From Actinotalea sp. Marseille-Q4924 (GTDB taxonomy: Bacteria > Actinomycetota > Actinomycetes > Actinomycetales > Cellulomonadaceae): 64,000 bases of DNA. Below the pieces are notes generated by a model that searched no databases, was not told where the DNA came from, and saw only the letters and a list, made by a program, of their open reading frames with translations. Numbering within the stretch: position 1 is the first letter of the stretch; each line of letters opens with the position of its first letter. The DNA lies in the NCBI RefSeq assembly GCF_916618755.1, contig NZ_CAKAKB010000001.1, positions 186,001 through 250,000 on the forward strand. The letters run 5' to 3'. Of this stretch, positions 9,287 through 18,458 are shown piece by piece. A program made the position numbers and the translations under genes.

Positions 9287-11739
9287 CGGAGCAGTGCTAT
9301 GCCTCGGGGATCAACCCGTCGGCGATCCCCGGTGACGAGCTCGACCCGGACGCGGTCCAGGCCGCTGCGCGCGCTCTGGCACGCGACGGCGCTGCGGTGC
9401 GCGACGCGGGCGCGGACGTGCTCGACGACTGGCGCGGGTTGTCGTTGCACTACGAGGCCCCGGAGGCGCCGCGCCTGTTCTCGGTCATGGACCCGGTGGA
9501 GACCAACGCCCGCCGGTTCGGTGACGACGTGGAGTCCGTGGCGGCTGCCCTGACGGCGTACGCAGAGGAGATCCGCCCCATCAAGGCGTCGCTCGCGGCG
9601 GTGCGGTCGGACGCGTGGGCGTTCCGGGGCGAGATCGCCTCGAACGCGGAGTGGGAGTACGACCAGGACCTGGTCGACCGGAACACCGCGCTGGTGGGCC
9701 GGGTGAACGGGCTCCAGGTGCAGCTGTGGGAGGCGGAACGGCGCTGCGCGAACGCGATCCGCTCGCTGTACGGGGCGCCGGCATGGCGGGCGGCGACCTC
9801 GGAGGGCGACGCGCGGGGGTACGGGGTCGGTGAGATCCCGACGGACGCGGCGATGCCCTGGGGCAGCGAGGTCCAGCGCAAGGACCACTGCCCCAAGTCC
9901 GCCGCGGTGGGTGTGAAGCGGTTCGTGTGGGACGGCGTGGTCGTCGACGGGCTGTGGGGCACGGTCACCGGCCTCGGGATGCTGGTGGGGATCGACGGGA
10001 CCGGCTGGTCCTGGGAGACGATGAAGACGTCCTGGGTCGGCATGGGCTCCCTCATCGGGTATGCCGGCGGGGAGTGGTCCTGGGGCAACGCGGGCGATGC
10101 CTGGACGGCGCTCGGCAAGGGCCTCATCGCGTACGACACGTGGGACGAGGACCCGGCGCGGGCGGCGGGCGGCGCGGTGTTCAACATCGCGACGATCTTC
10201 GTCCCGGCCGGTGCGGCGGTCTCCGGGACCAAGACTGCGGGCACCGCGGCCGGCACGGCCGGCCGGACCGCGACGCTGCTGGCCCGCGGCGCGCGCGTCG
10301 TGGACTTCGTCGACCCGGTCGCCCTGGGACTGATGGGCGGGCGCGCCGCACTGCCGAAGATCGGCGACATGCTCGCCGACATGCGGGTGGTGACCCAGGG
10401 GCTGGGCGACTCGCTGCGCGTCCCGGACGTTCCCGTGGTCCCCGCGGTGCGAGCCGACCTGGACGTCCCGGTCGCCGTCCTGGACGACGCCGTCACGGCA
10501 CTGGACGACCTCGACGGGCTGGGCGGGGACCTGCCGCCGGTGCGGGACCCGGACGTCGCCGAGCCCGTCCGCGCCGAGCCGGCCACGGTGCCGGCACCCC
10601 AGCCGGAGCCGGCTTTCGTCGGCGGCTCGGCAGCCGACGCGCCGGGCGGGCTGGGCCAGGGCGCGGACAGCCTGCACCAGCCGCCGACCACGAGCCCCTC
10701 CACGACCGGCGGGGGCGCACCCGCCGGTGGTTCCGTGGTCACCGACCCGACGCCCGGAGCACCCTCCTCGGGTGGTGCGACGCCGGGGACGACGGCGCCC
10801 GGCGGGACCGGCTGGCCGGAGACGCCGTCCTCGGGCGGCGGTGGCGGCACGCCGACGGGCACCGGCTGGCCCGGCGGAGCGAGCCCCGGAGCGGGCGCGG
10901 ACGACCTCCTCGGTGGACCTGGCACCACGGACACCCCGGACGTGCCCGGAGGCGGGACGGTGGCCGACCCCGTCGGGGGTCAGCCGGGTGACGCGCCGGC
11001 CTCCGACGTCCCCGCGCGCGAGTACGGGCTGGCCGACGGCTCGGAGCACCGCGTCGCGTTCGCGCCCGAGCAGCTGGACACCAGCCACACGGCGGCCCGC
11101 ACGATCGACGCGATGCTCGCCGACCCCGACCTGTTCGCGCGTCACGGGATCGAGCCGTGGACGCGGGCGGAGCTCGTCGAGGTCGTCATGACGTCGGTCC
11201 GCGACCTGAGCCCGGCGCAGATCGGCGCGCTGCGGGAGATCGCCGACGCCCTCCCGCCGCCGACGGCCGGTGACGTGGTCCAGAAGGTCCTGACGCCGGA
11301 GCAGGTCCGCCTCATGCTCGACCCCTCCACGGCCTCCACGGAACGAGCGCTGAGCCTGGGCGGCTCCATCACGCGTGTCGAGGACACCGCCGCGCTGACG
11401 ACGGTCCGGCAGCTGCAGGAGGGACTGCGCCTCGACTACGACGACGTCACGTTCCTGCCGCACGACGAGTCGGTCTACCTGGTCCGCACGCGCGCGACCG
11501 GGGACCACGCCGTGGTGTCGCGCTTCTCGGAGATGGGTGGGACCGGGGCGACCGACGCCTGGCACGACCCGTACACGGGGAACGGGTTCCTCAAGTCGGA
11601 CGCGTTGATCCCGGAGTACCGGATCGAGAACCCTGTCCTCATGGACTCGGGCACCGAGATGTGGGAGGTCCTCGCCGACGGCACCCAGCGGCTCGTCGCC
11701 GTCATCCGGGACGACGCCGGATGGGTGAGGGTGTCGTGA
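9283..11739 (+). CDS. Large ESX-linked candidate effector (polymorphic-toxin-like)
   Basis: 818 aa from GTG 9283, overlapping the previous stop. Residues 1-170 are helical like an LXG/WXG-type secretion module. Residues 200-350 contain Gly/Trp-rich hydrophobic stretches and ALPKIGD. Residues 430-580 are a Pro/Gly/Ser/Thr linker. The C-terminal about 240 residues form a globular domain with VYLVRTRATG, YTGNGFLKSDA and GTEMWEVL. The Arg, Ser and Glu order would fit an ADP-ribosyltransferase-like fold, but this is weak inference. The layout (targeting module, linker, C-terminal domain, then small downstream genes) is that of a polymorphic toxin with immunity genes. The activity is unknown. Confidence 0.65.
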   Translation: MTEQCYASGINPSAIPGDELDPDAVQAAARALARDGAAVRDAGADVLDDWRGLSLHYEAPEAPRLFSVMDPVETNARRFGDDVESVAAALTAYAEEIRPIKASLAAVRSDAWAFRGEIASNAEWEYDQDLVDRNTALVGRVNGLQVQLWEAERRCANAIRSLYGAPAWRAATSEGDARGYGVGEIPTDAAMPWGSEVQRKDHCPKSAAVGVKRFVWDGVVVDGLWGTVTGLGMLVGIDGTGWSWETMKTSWVGMGSLIGYAGGEWSWGNAGDAWTALGKGLIAYDTWDEDPARAAGGAVFNIATIFVPAGAAVSGTKTAGTAAGTAGRTATLLARGARVVDFVDPVALGLMGGRAALPKIGDMLADMRVVTQGLGDSLRVPDVPVVPAVRADLDVPVAVLDDAVTALDDLDGLGGDLPPVRDPDVAEPVRAEPATVPAPQPEPAFVGGSAADAPGGLGQGADSLHQPPTTSPSTTGGGAPAGGSVVTDPTPGAPSSGGATPGTTAPGGTGWPETPSSGGGGGTPTGTGWPGGASPGAGADDLLGGPGTTDTPDVPGGGTVADPVGGQPGDAPASDVPAREYGLADGSEHRVAFAPEQLDTSHTAARTIDAMLADPDLFARHGIEPWTRAELVEVVMTSVRDLSPAQIGALREIADALPPPTAGDVVQKVLTPEQVRLMLDPSTASTERALSLGGSITRVEDTAALTTVRQLQEGLRLDYDDVTFLPHDESVYLVRTRATGDHAVVSRFSEMGGTGATDAWHDPYTGNGFLKSDALIPEYRIENPVLMDSGTEMWEVLADGTQRLVAVIRDDAGWVRVS

Positions 11740-11764
11740 CCTCCGTGGACATGGCCCGGTCCGC

Positions 11765-12208
11765 ATGACGCCCGAGCTGTCACCGGCGGCGCTCCCGCCG
11801 TCGGGGTGGTTCGCCGTCGTGGACGGGACCGAGTACCGCGCTCGCTTCGGGACGGACCACGAGCACGGGTACCTCCTGCAGATGGACCGCGCCGACTGGG
11901 AGGTCTTCCGGTCCGCGGCCGAGATCCGTCGCAGCCCGGCGGAGGCCCGGAACCTGTGGGTGAAGGTCGCACCCGACGCTGTCGAGAGGTACTTCTCCCG
12001 TCGTCTGGCGGCCACGTGGTTCGGCGAGCCGGTCCGCTTCGAGGTGATCGACCCCGACACGGTGCGGGTCCACTACGACCGCGACCCCCGTCTCGCCCAG
12101 CTCATGGGGATGCAGGGGAGTCAGCACGAGGGCTTCACCGCCGACGTCCCCTTCACCGAGCTGGCGGACGTCCGGGTGATCGAGTCGGACGAGCCCGTCC
12201 GGAGCTGA
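11765..12208 (+). CDS. Candidate immunity protein for the ESX effector
   Basis: 147 aa from ATG 11765, 25 nt after the effector stop. It is acidic and cytosolic-looking, without a signal peptide or membrane segment. Its C-terminal half (residues about 70-140: RRLAATWFGEPVRFEVID, then RVHYDRDPRLAQLM, then ADVPFTELADV) is shared with the C-terminal end of the next gene. Position and size suggest an immunity protein that neutralises the upstream effector. No named family is recognised. Confidence 0.6.
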   Translation: MTPELSPAALPPSGWFAVVDGTEYRARFGTDHEHGYLLQMDRADWEVFRSAAEIRRSPAEARNLWVKVAPDAVERYFSRRLAATWFGEPVRFEVIDPDTVRVHYDRDPRLAQLMGMQGSQHEGFTADVPFTELADVRVIESDEPVRS

Positions 12209-12320
12209 GCCGGTCCTCCCTCCTGCCCTCAGGGACGCGCGAGAGCGCAGCGGGGCCGGTGCCGCAGTCGGGCAGGATGGGCGCCGCTCGCACGACCGAC
12301 CAGACGCAGGGGGAGCCGCC

Positions 12321-13235
12321 GTGACCACGACCATGCAGAAGGCCGTGACGCCGCAGATGTCCCGGGCCTACGTCGAGGGCGGGTACGACCGCGTCGCCGG
12401 CTTCGTCGTGCGAGCGGCCGACGTCGCCTTCGCCACGTCACCCTCGCAGCTGTTCGAGGCGCACGCCCTGGGCTTCCCGGGATCGCCCCACCGACCCGAC
12501 GCGCCGCACGTGGACGTGCTGCGGTTCCCCGCCACCCCGCAGCTGCGCTTCGAGGATGCCGTCGGCGGCACGGACACGGAGACGCGGGCGAGGACGGGCG
12601 GGCCGTTCGTCGACCGGCCGCCGTTCACGGGTCTGGGCTTCGTCGCCGTCCGCGACGCGGTCGTCCCCCTGTCCTGGGTGGTGCACTCGCGGGTCCCGGC
12701 CGGGTCGCAGCTCGTCCGCATCGGCGCCGACGGGCGCGAGACCACGCTGGCGACGTACGTCGACGTCGGCCACGGGTGGCGGTCCGACGTCGTGCCGGTC
12801 ACCCCACCCGGACCGCGGGTGTCCCGCTTCGTCGGGCCCATGGCGCAGTGGCACGGCACCTACCTCAGCGCCGACCCGCTCGAGGACGGGGTCGTCGTCG
12901 TCGCCGAGGCCACCCCGCCGGACGAGCCCGGGTTCGAGCAGACGCCCGCCGGGCGGTGGCGTCGGGTGGTACCGGCGGCAGAGGTGACCGAGCTGTTCGA
13001 GCTCATGGTCACCGCCCGCTGGAACGGCCTGCCGGTCCGTGTGGTCGACCAGTGGACAGCGCCGGAGGGCGAGGCCGCCTCCCGGGTCAGCTACACCGGC
13101 CACGACGCCGACCTCGCCGAGGGCCTGCGTCTGGAGAAGGTCGATGCGGCGGTCTACGAGGCGACGGTGCCGACCGCGGCCCTGCAGGACGTGACCCCGA
13201 CCCAGCTGGTCCCCGCGGCGTGGGCGCGCGGCTGA
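12321..13235 (+). CDS. Two-part protein with immunity-like C-terminal module
   Basis: 304 aa from GTG 12321 (GGGGGAG upstream). Residues 1-200 are a unique globular region (VAGFVVRAADVAFATSPSQL, then GLGFVAVRDAVVPLSWVVHS). Residues 210-300 align with the C-terminal half of the preceding 147-aa protein (TARWNGLPVRVVD, RVSYTGHDADLAEGL, ATVPTAALQDV). No signal peptide is seen. It may be a second immunity protein or an adaptor for the effector. Its stop is only four bases from the convergent RDD gene. Function unknown. Confidence 0.6.
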   Translation: MTTTMQKAVTPQMSRAYVEGGYDRVAGFVVRAADVAFATSPSQLFEAHALGFPGSPHRPDAPHVDVLRFPATPQLRFEDAVGGTDTETRARTGGPFVDRPPFTGLGFVAVRDAVVPLSWVVHSRVPAGSQLVRIGADGRETTLATYVDVGHGWRSDVVPVTPPGPRVSRFVGPMAQWHGTYLSADPLEDGVVVVAEATPPDEPGFEQTPAGRWRRVVPAAEVTELFELMVTARWNGLPVRVVDQWTAPEGEAASRVSYTGHDADLAEGLRLEKVDAAVYEATVPTAALQDVTPTQLVPAAWARG

Positions 13236-13238
13236 CCC

Positions 13239-13766
13239 TCAGCGCTCGCGCACGACGACGGTGCTGCTCACCTTGTCCGCGAAGGTCTGGGTGAGCCGGT
13301 CCCACAGCGGCCAGAGGAAGCCGAGCGGCCCGGGCCAGTCGAGCACGTGGGCGATCTCGCGGCCGATCGTCCGACCTGTCCCCGGCACGACCCCGGTCCG
13401 CTGGTCCGCGAGGCGCAGGCCGAGCACGCGCTTGCCCACCGACCGGCCGGTCCGTCCCTGCAGCACCCACCGGTTGGCGATCCACAGCGCGACCTGCACC
13501 GCGAGCGCGGCGAGGACCGCCCAGTCACCGGCCGTCGTCGTCATGATCGACGGCTCGCCGAAGACGTCCACGCCCCGCTCGGCGGTGAGGTAGGCGAAGG
13601 GTCCGGCCACCAGCCACGGCGCCAGCGCCACGAGCACGTCGACGAGGTGGGCGCCCACGCGCTGCAGCCAGGTGGCGAGCACGCCGCGGCGCACCCTCGG
13701 CGCCGGCTCGCTGCCCGGCGCCGGGTACGGCGAGGTGCCGGCGAAGGGTGGTGGGGCGCTGCTCAT
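13239..13766 (-). CDS. RDD-family membrane protein
   Basis: 175 aa from ATG 13766 (GGGGGAGGACC upstream). After a Pro-rich N-terminus it has hydrophobic helices (VLVALAPWLVAGPFAYL and LAALAVQVALWIANRW) and the RDD hallmark GRTGRSVGKRVLGLRLAD. RDD proteins are small integral membrane proteins of unclear function, often linked to transport or envelope processes. It is antisense within the ESX locus, and a second RDD domain occurs in the divergent FHA gene, suggesting a common membrane role. Confidence 0.85.
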   Translation of the reverse strand: MSSAPPPFAGTSPYPAPGSEPAPRVRRGVLATWLQRVGAHLVDVLVALAPWLVAGPFAYLTAERGVDVFGEPSIMTTTAGDWAVLAALAVQVALWIANRWVLQGRTGRSVGKRVLGLRLADQRTGVVPGTGRTIGREIAHVLDWPGPLGFLWPLWDRLTQTFADKVSSTVVVRER

Positions 13767-13915
13767 GGTCCTCCCCCGGGGAACGCTGACGTCCGTCGCG
13801 GCGGCGACGGCCGAAAGTATGGCAGCCGTCGGACGGGCGCCCGCCGTCGCCGTGGCGCGGCGCGGCTAGGATCCCGGGGCAGTGGCAGCACGCCGACGCG
13901 GAGGGGGCTTCGAGC

Positions 13916-14863
13916 ATGCCGAGGGGGACGGTGACCTGCGCCGCGTGCTCGGCGACCGTCGCGGCTGCCGGCGAGGTGTGCCCCCGGTGCGGTCTGCGGC
14001 ACACCCCCTCCCCGGACGGCTCGGACCGCCTCGACCTGCCCCTCCTGCTGGCGGGTGCGGTGCCCGCGACGACGGCGGCGCGTGCGGCGGCGGTCGTCGT
14101 GGACGTCCTGATCGGTCTGCTGCTCCTCGGCGCCGCAGCGGTCCTGCTGGCCGCAGCGGGGGCACCGCCTGCGGCGGTGGCGGTGGGTGGCGTCGCCGTC
14201 GTGGCGGTCCACGCCGCGGCGGTCTGGGCGGTGCAGGCGAGGACCGGTCGCACCGCCGGCAAGCTCGCGCTCGGGCTGCGCGCCGTCGACCGCTTCACCG
14301 GGCTCCCGCCGGGCCGGCGCGGCGCACCCGTGGACCGGTGGGCGAGCGTGACGGTGCTCGACGTCCGCGCCGGCCGGGACCCGACCGCGACGGTCGCGGA
14401 GCCCACGCTGCAACGCCTCGCCCGCGTCGCCGAGGGTGGCTTCGCGCCTCCGCGGACGGCCGCCGCGCCGGTCCCGGCCCAGGTCGCCGCCCCCGCGCCG
14501 CGCCCGTCCGCACCGCCGGCCGTCATCGTGCTGGACGACGGGCAGCGCGTCGAGGTCCGGTCCGTCGCCCTCCTCGGACGGCGCCCGCAGCCGCGCCCCG
14601 ACGAGGAGGTCGAGGTCCTCGTGTCGATGGACGACTTCGCGCGCTCGGTGTCCAAGACCCACGCCCGCCTGCGCTGGGACGGGCAGGTCGGCTGGGTCGT
14701 GGACCGCGGGTCCACGAACGGCACCGCGGTGGAGCACGCGACCGGGCGCCGGACGGTCGGGCAGGACGTCGAGGAGCAGGTCCTCCCCGGGCAGCAGGTG
14801 CACCTGGGCCGTCGCAGCTTCGTCCTCGAGGTCGCGTCCCCCGTGTCGGGCGGCCCCGCATGA
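13916..14863 (+). CDS. Zinc-ribbon / RDD / FHA domain protein of the ESX locus
   Basis: 315 aa from ATG 13916. It has an N-terminal zinc ribbon (Cys8, Cys11, Cys22, Cys25), then hydrophobic helices with the RDD-type motif RTGRTAGKLALGLRAVDR, a Pro/Ala linker, and a C-terminal FHA domain (SKTHARLRWDG, DRGSTNGT, LGRRSFVLEV). FHA domains bind phosphothreonine, and FHA proteins regulate ESX and T6SS machines. The fusion would tie a membrane anchor to phospho-signalling. It starts a run of overlapping genes through position 23427. The kinase is not in the window. Confidence 0.88.
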   Translation: MPRGTVTCAACSATVAAAGEVCPRCGLRHTPSPDGSDRLDLPLLLAGAVPATTAARAAAVVVDVLIGLLLLGAAAVLLAAAGAPPAAVAVGGVAVVAVHAAAVWAVQARTGRTAGKLALGLRAVDRFTGLPPGRRGAPVDRWASVTVLDVRAGRDPTATVAEPTLQRLARVAEGGFAPPRTAAAPVPAQVAAPAPRPSAPPAVIVLDDGQRVEVRSVALLGRRPQPRPDEEVEVLVSMDDFARSVSKTHARLRWDGQVGWVVDRGSTNGTAVEHATGRRTVGQDVEEQVLPGQQVHLGRRSFVLEVASPVSGGPA

Positions 14864-15933
14864 GCACCACCGCGAGCGCGGCCCACCCGGCCGTCGACGC
14901 CTCCGACGGCCACGTCGTCATGACGGAGACGCGTGCCGAGGTCGCCTACCTCAGCGAGGCGCGGGCGGACCTCCTCCTCCAGGCGAGCGCTGCGCGGCGG
15001 CCGGTCGTGCTCGTCAGCGACGAGGTGACACGTCTGACCTACCCGATGCGTGAGGCCCTGCGCGACGCCGGCGGGCGCTGGGTGGTGCGTGGGACCGACG
15101 GCACCCTGCGCGACGGCTTCGACGGCCGACGCCTGGCCCGCGTCGCCGACGCCGTCTCCGGCGATCGGGTGGCGTCCGCCGACGACGTCGCGGTGCGCTT
15201 CCTGCGTCCGCAGCGCGCCGAGGCCGTGCAGCTCCTCCTCTCCCAGTCGGTCCGTCACCAGGCCGCTCCCACCACGGTGCTCGGGGGCACCGCCGAGCTC
15301 CTCAGCCAGGAGCTGACGGGCGCGCCGCCGCTGGGCTGGGGGGCGCACGAGCCTGCCGTCGTCGGCTGGGACCGGACGCGGCTGACGGAGCTCGCCCGGG
15401 GCCGGATGCCGCGCGAGACGACCGTCATGGTGGCCGGGTCCCCGGAGCGGCCCGTGGTCGGCACGATCAGGACGGCCAGGACCGAGCACGGGCTCGAGGA
15501 GACCACCCAGCTCGTCGTCGCCGTGGGTGCGCCGGGCAGCGACGAGGCGCGCGCCGTCGTCGACCGCCTGCCGCAGGTCATGGCGGCCGTCGGCGCGCAG
15601 CAGCTGCCGCTGTTCGGGCTCGTCCTCGCCCGCACGGGGCGCCAGGACCTCACGTTCCCGTCCGTCCTCGAGGCACCCCCCACGCCGCTCGGGATGCTCG
15701 TCGGACCGCCCGGCGTGCGCGACCTCGGCCTCGACGTCCGGGACCTCGGCGACCGTCTCGGGGCGCGCGTCGTCGGGCGGCCGCGGGTGCCGGGCCTGTA
15801 CTTCCCGCTCGGCACGTTCACCGAGCCCGGCTGGCCGGCGCTCGACGCCGTCCTCGATGCGCTGGGCCGGGACCGCGTGCGTGCGGTGCTCGGCCGGGCC
15901 GGCGGGCCGTGGGAGGGGGTGCTGGGTGGCTGA
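14860..15933 (+). CDS. ESX-locus protein of unknown function (possibly DUF6177)
   Basis: 357 aa from ATG 14860, overlapping the FHA gene stop (ATGA). It is a cytosolic alpha/beta protein without membrane helices or a P-loop. Recognisable stretches include RRPVVLVSDEVTRLTYPM and a C-terminal PRVPGLYFPLGTFTEPGWPA. I recall DUF6177 proteins in this position of actinobacterial ESX loci, but cannot confirm it. The strict overlap with neighbours argues that it is part of the secretion machinery. Confidence 0.6.
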   Translation: MSTTASAAHPAVDASDGHVVMTETRAEVAYLSEARADLLLQASAARRPVVLVSDEVTRLTYPMREALRDAGGRWVVRGTDGTLRDGFDGRRLARVADAVSGDRVASADDVAVRFLRPQRAEAVQLLLSQSVRHQAAPTTVLGGTAELLSQELTGAPPLGWGAHEPAVVGWDRTRLTELARGRMPRETTVMVAGSPERPVVGTIRTARTEHGLEETTQLVVAVGAPGSDEARAVVDRLPQVMAAVGAQQLPLFGLVLARTGRQDLTFPSVLEAPPTPLGMLVGPPGVRDLGLDVRDLGDRLGARVVGRPRVPGLYFPLGTFTEPGWPALDAVLDALGRDRVRAVLGRAGGPWEGVLGG

Positions 15934-16279
15934 GCCGCGCGTGACCGAGCAGCGCACGAACCAGCAGCGCACGAACCAGCAGCGCATGGACCAGGACCGC
16001 GTCGACGACGCCGTCCTCCTCGAGTCGGTGCGGGTCCACCGTGCCCGGCTGCGCGCCGCGTTCGTCCACGGCGAGCTGCGCGCCCGCCGCAGCACCACCG
16101 ACAACGTCAAGCGCCTCGTGGGGAGCGTCGTCGTCGCCGCAGTCGTGTGCGCGGGGTGCGCCGGGTACTCCTTCTTCCAGGCGAACGCCGGCGCCGCACG
16201 GCCCGGTGCGACGGCTCCCGGTGCGACGGCTCCCGGCACGGCGCCGGGCGCCACGACCGCGACGGAGGTCGCGCCGTGA
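15926..16279 (+). CDS. Small single-pass membrane protein of the ESX locus
   Basis: 117 aa from GTG 15926, overlapping the previous gene by eight bases. The N-terminus holds a 15-nt tandem repeat (QQRTN repeated), then a charged helix, one transmembrane segment at about residues 55-77 (LVGSVVVAAVVCAGCAGYSF) and an Ala/Pro/Gly/Thr-rich tail made of repeated PGATA. Topology and position resemble small anchors of a secretion complex. It is much shorter than EccB and lacks EccB motifs, so it is not called EccB. Confidence 0.7.
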   Translation: MAEPRVTEQRTNQQRTNQQRMDQDRVDDAVLLESVRVHRARLRAAFVHGELRARRSTTDNVKRLVGSVVVAAVVCAGCAGYSFFQANAGAARPGATAPGATAPGTAPGATTATEVAP

Positions 16280-17595
16280 GCCGCTGGACCCGCCTGACGC
16301 TCGTCGGCTCCGCGCGTCGGGCCGAGGTCGTGGTGCCCTCCGACGAGGGCTTCGCCGCGATGCTGCCCCCGCTCCTGGAGCTGCTCGACGAGCAGCCCGA
16401 CGGCGCCACCGGCTCCGTCAGCCTCGTCCGGGTGACCGGGGACCAGGTCGACCTCGCCCAGGACTGCCTCGCCCAGGACCTGCGCGACGGCGAGGTGCTG
16501 AGGGTGGTCCGTGCCGCCGAGGCACCGCCACCGCCCGAGGTCGCCGACGTCACCGACGCCACCGCCGAGCAGCTCGCCGCGCGCAGGGACCGCTGGGACA
16601 CCGTGAGCCGGCACGCGACGGCCGCGACGACGACGGCGGTCGCCGCCGGTCTGCTCGGCGCGGCGCTGCTCACCGCGCTGCCCGCCTCGGCCGCGGCGGC
16701 CCTCGTCGGCGGGCTCCTCCTCGTCGCCGTGCTCGCCGCCACCTCCCTCGGCCGGCTCGGGCGCACGTGGGCGGCCCTGGTGCTGACGACGACGGCGCTC
16801 GGCCTGGCCGTGCCGCTCGGGCTCGCCGCCGTCGCCACCGGTCTGCTCGACCTGCCGGACGCCGCCTGGGCGCTCGCGCTCCTCGCGTGGGTGGCGCTCG
16901 GCCTCGCCGTCGGGGTGGGACGGTCCCACCGGGGGGCGCTCGCCGGGGCGGCGGTCGGGGTGCTGCTCAGCGGCACGCACCTGCTGCTCGGCGCCGCCCT
17001 GCCCTCGGTCCAGGTCGACGCGGTGGTCGCGGTCGGCGCCGTCGTCGTCGCGGGGCTGCTGCCGGGGTACGCCCTCGGCGCGACGGGGCTCACGGGGCTC
17101 GACGACGCCGTCACGGACGGTGCCCCGACACCCCCGAGGGACCGCGTGCGCCGGACGCTCGACGAGGCCTACCGCGCGCTGAGCTGGAGCGCGCTCGCGG
17201 TCGCCGTGGCCCTCGCGCCCTCCGCCGGCGCGCTCCTGCGGCACGGCGACGGCGGAGCGCCGGCCGCCCTGGGCGTCGTCGTCCTCGTGGTCGCCGCACT
17301 GCGCACCCGCGGCCTGCCGCTGCGCGGCCAGGCCGGCGCCCTGTGGGCCGCCGTCGTCGTGGCCGCCGCGGCGTTCCTGCTGGGCCGGCTCGACGACGCC
17401 CCGGCCCTCGTCGCCGTCGTCGCCGCGATCGGAGGCCTCACCGCAGCGGTGGGCGCCGGGCTGACGCCCTCGGGCCAGCAGCGGGCGCGGCTGCGTCGCC
17501 TGGGCGATCGGGTCGAGGTCGTCGCCGTGCTGGCGGTCGTGCCGCTGCTGCTCGGCGTGTTCGGCGTGTTCGGCGTCCTGCTCGAGGTCTTCTGA
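16276..17595 (+). CDS. eccD: Type VII secretion integral membrane protein EccD
   Basis: 439 aa from GTG 16276 (GTGA overlap). Residues 1-85 form a ubiquitin-like (YukD-type) domain beginning SRWTRLTLVG with VVVPSDEGFAAMLPPLLELL. The rest has about ten to eleven hydrophobic helices. This is the EccD layout: the cytosolic beta-grasp domain plus the membrane pore-lining part of the ESX core complex. Length is typical (about 440-500 aa). Confidence 0.88.
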   Translation: MSRWTRLTLVGSARRAEVVVPSDEGFAAMLPPLLELLDEQPDGATGSVSLVRVTGDQVDLAQDCLAQDLRDGEVLRVVRAAEAPPPPEVADVTDATAEQLAARRDRWDTVSRHATAATTTAVAAGLLGAALLTALPASAAAALVGGLLLVAVLAATSLGRLGRTWAALVLTTTALGLAVPLGLAAVATGLLDLPDAAWALALLAWVALGLAVGVGRSHRGALAGAAVGVLLSGTHLLLGAALPSVQVDAVVAVGAVVVAGLLPGYALGATGLTGLDDAVTDGAPTPPRDRVRRTLDEAYRALSWSALAVAVALAPSAGALLRHGDGGAPAALGVVVLVVAALRTRGLPLRGQAGALWAAVVVAAAAFLLGRLDDAPALVAVVAAIGGLTAAVGAGLTPSGQQRARLRRLGDRVEVVAVLAVVPLLLGVFGVFGVLLEVF

Positions 17596-18458
17596 TGCGG
17601 TCCGCCGCGCTCCGGGCCGTCGCGGACCGCGGGGCGCAGCGCCTCCTCGGGCCGACGGCGTGGGCCCGGGAGCTCGCCGAGGTGGACGACCTGCTGCGCC
17701 GGCGGGTCTCGACGAGCCGCCGGCTCGCGGTCGTGCAGGCGCACGGCGGTGCCGGGGCGACGACCACGGTCGCGCGCGCTGCGACCGCTCTTGCTCGGCG
17801 TCGCTCGGGCGGCGTGCTCGTCGTCGACGCCGCGCAGGGTGACGGCGAGCTGGCCCGTCGTGCCGGGCTCGCCGACCCCCTGGCGCTGGCGCAGTGCATC
17901 GGCCGGACGGCCGGCGTGGTGACCGCGGCGCAGGCGCGGCGCGCCGTCCCCACCGCGGCGAGCGGCCTGCACGTGCTGGGCTCCGGGACCGACGGGCCGG
18001 GGGCGCCGGCCGGTCCCGTCACACCGGCCGGCTGGCGGACGGCCGTCGACCCGATCGGGCGCTTCTTCGACGTCGTCCTCACCGACTGGGGCGTCCGCAC
18101 GGACCCGACCGACCTGACGGAGATCGCCGCGTCGCACCACGTCGTCGCCGTCGTCGCCCGGGCCGACCGGGCGCCGGCCGAGCGGGGGCTCGGTGCCGTC
18201 GCCCGCCTGCTCGAGGCGGCGCCGCGCACCGCGGTCGCCCTGGTGCTCGTCGACGTCGGCGGGACCGCCGGGCCCACGGACCGCCTGGCACGCCGGGTCC
18301 TCACCGACGTGGGCCTCGCGGTCCCCGTGCACGTCGTCGCGCACGCGTCCCTGACCGACGCCCCGCCCCGCCGTCGTGCCGGGCCGGTCGCCCAGCCTGC
18401 GCAGCTCGGGCCGGCGCGCCTCGTCGGTGAGCTCCTCGTCCAGGGGGGTGCGCGATGA
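17595..18458 (+). CDS. ParA/MinD-like protein with degenerate P-loop
   Basis: 287 aa from ATG 17595, between eccD and eccC with a four-base overlap into eccC. A ParA-type core follows a short N-terminal helix: RRLAVVQAHGGAGATTTVAR in the Walker A position, then GVLVVDAAQGDGELARRAGL and FDVVLTDWGV. The canonical deviant Walker A is KGGxGKT; here both lysines are missing (H and A), so ATP hydrolysis is doubtful. It resembles ESX-associated ParA/EspI-like proteins and probably binds EccC or EccD. Confidence 0.75.
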   Translation: MRSAALRAVADRGAQRLLGPTAWARELAEVDDLLRRRVSTSRRLAVVQAHGGAGATTTVARAATALARRRSGGVLVVDAAQGDGELARRAGLADPLALAQCIGRTAGVVTAAQARRAVPTAASGLHVLGSGTDGPGAPAGPVTPAGWRTAVDPIGRFFDVVLTDWGVRTDPTDLTEIAASHHVVAVVARADRAPAERGLGAVARLLEAAPRTAVALVLVDVGGTAGPTDRLARRVLTDVGLAVPVHVVAHASLTDAPPRRRAGPVAQPAQLGPARLVGELLVQGGAR

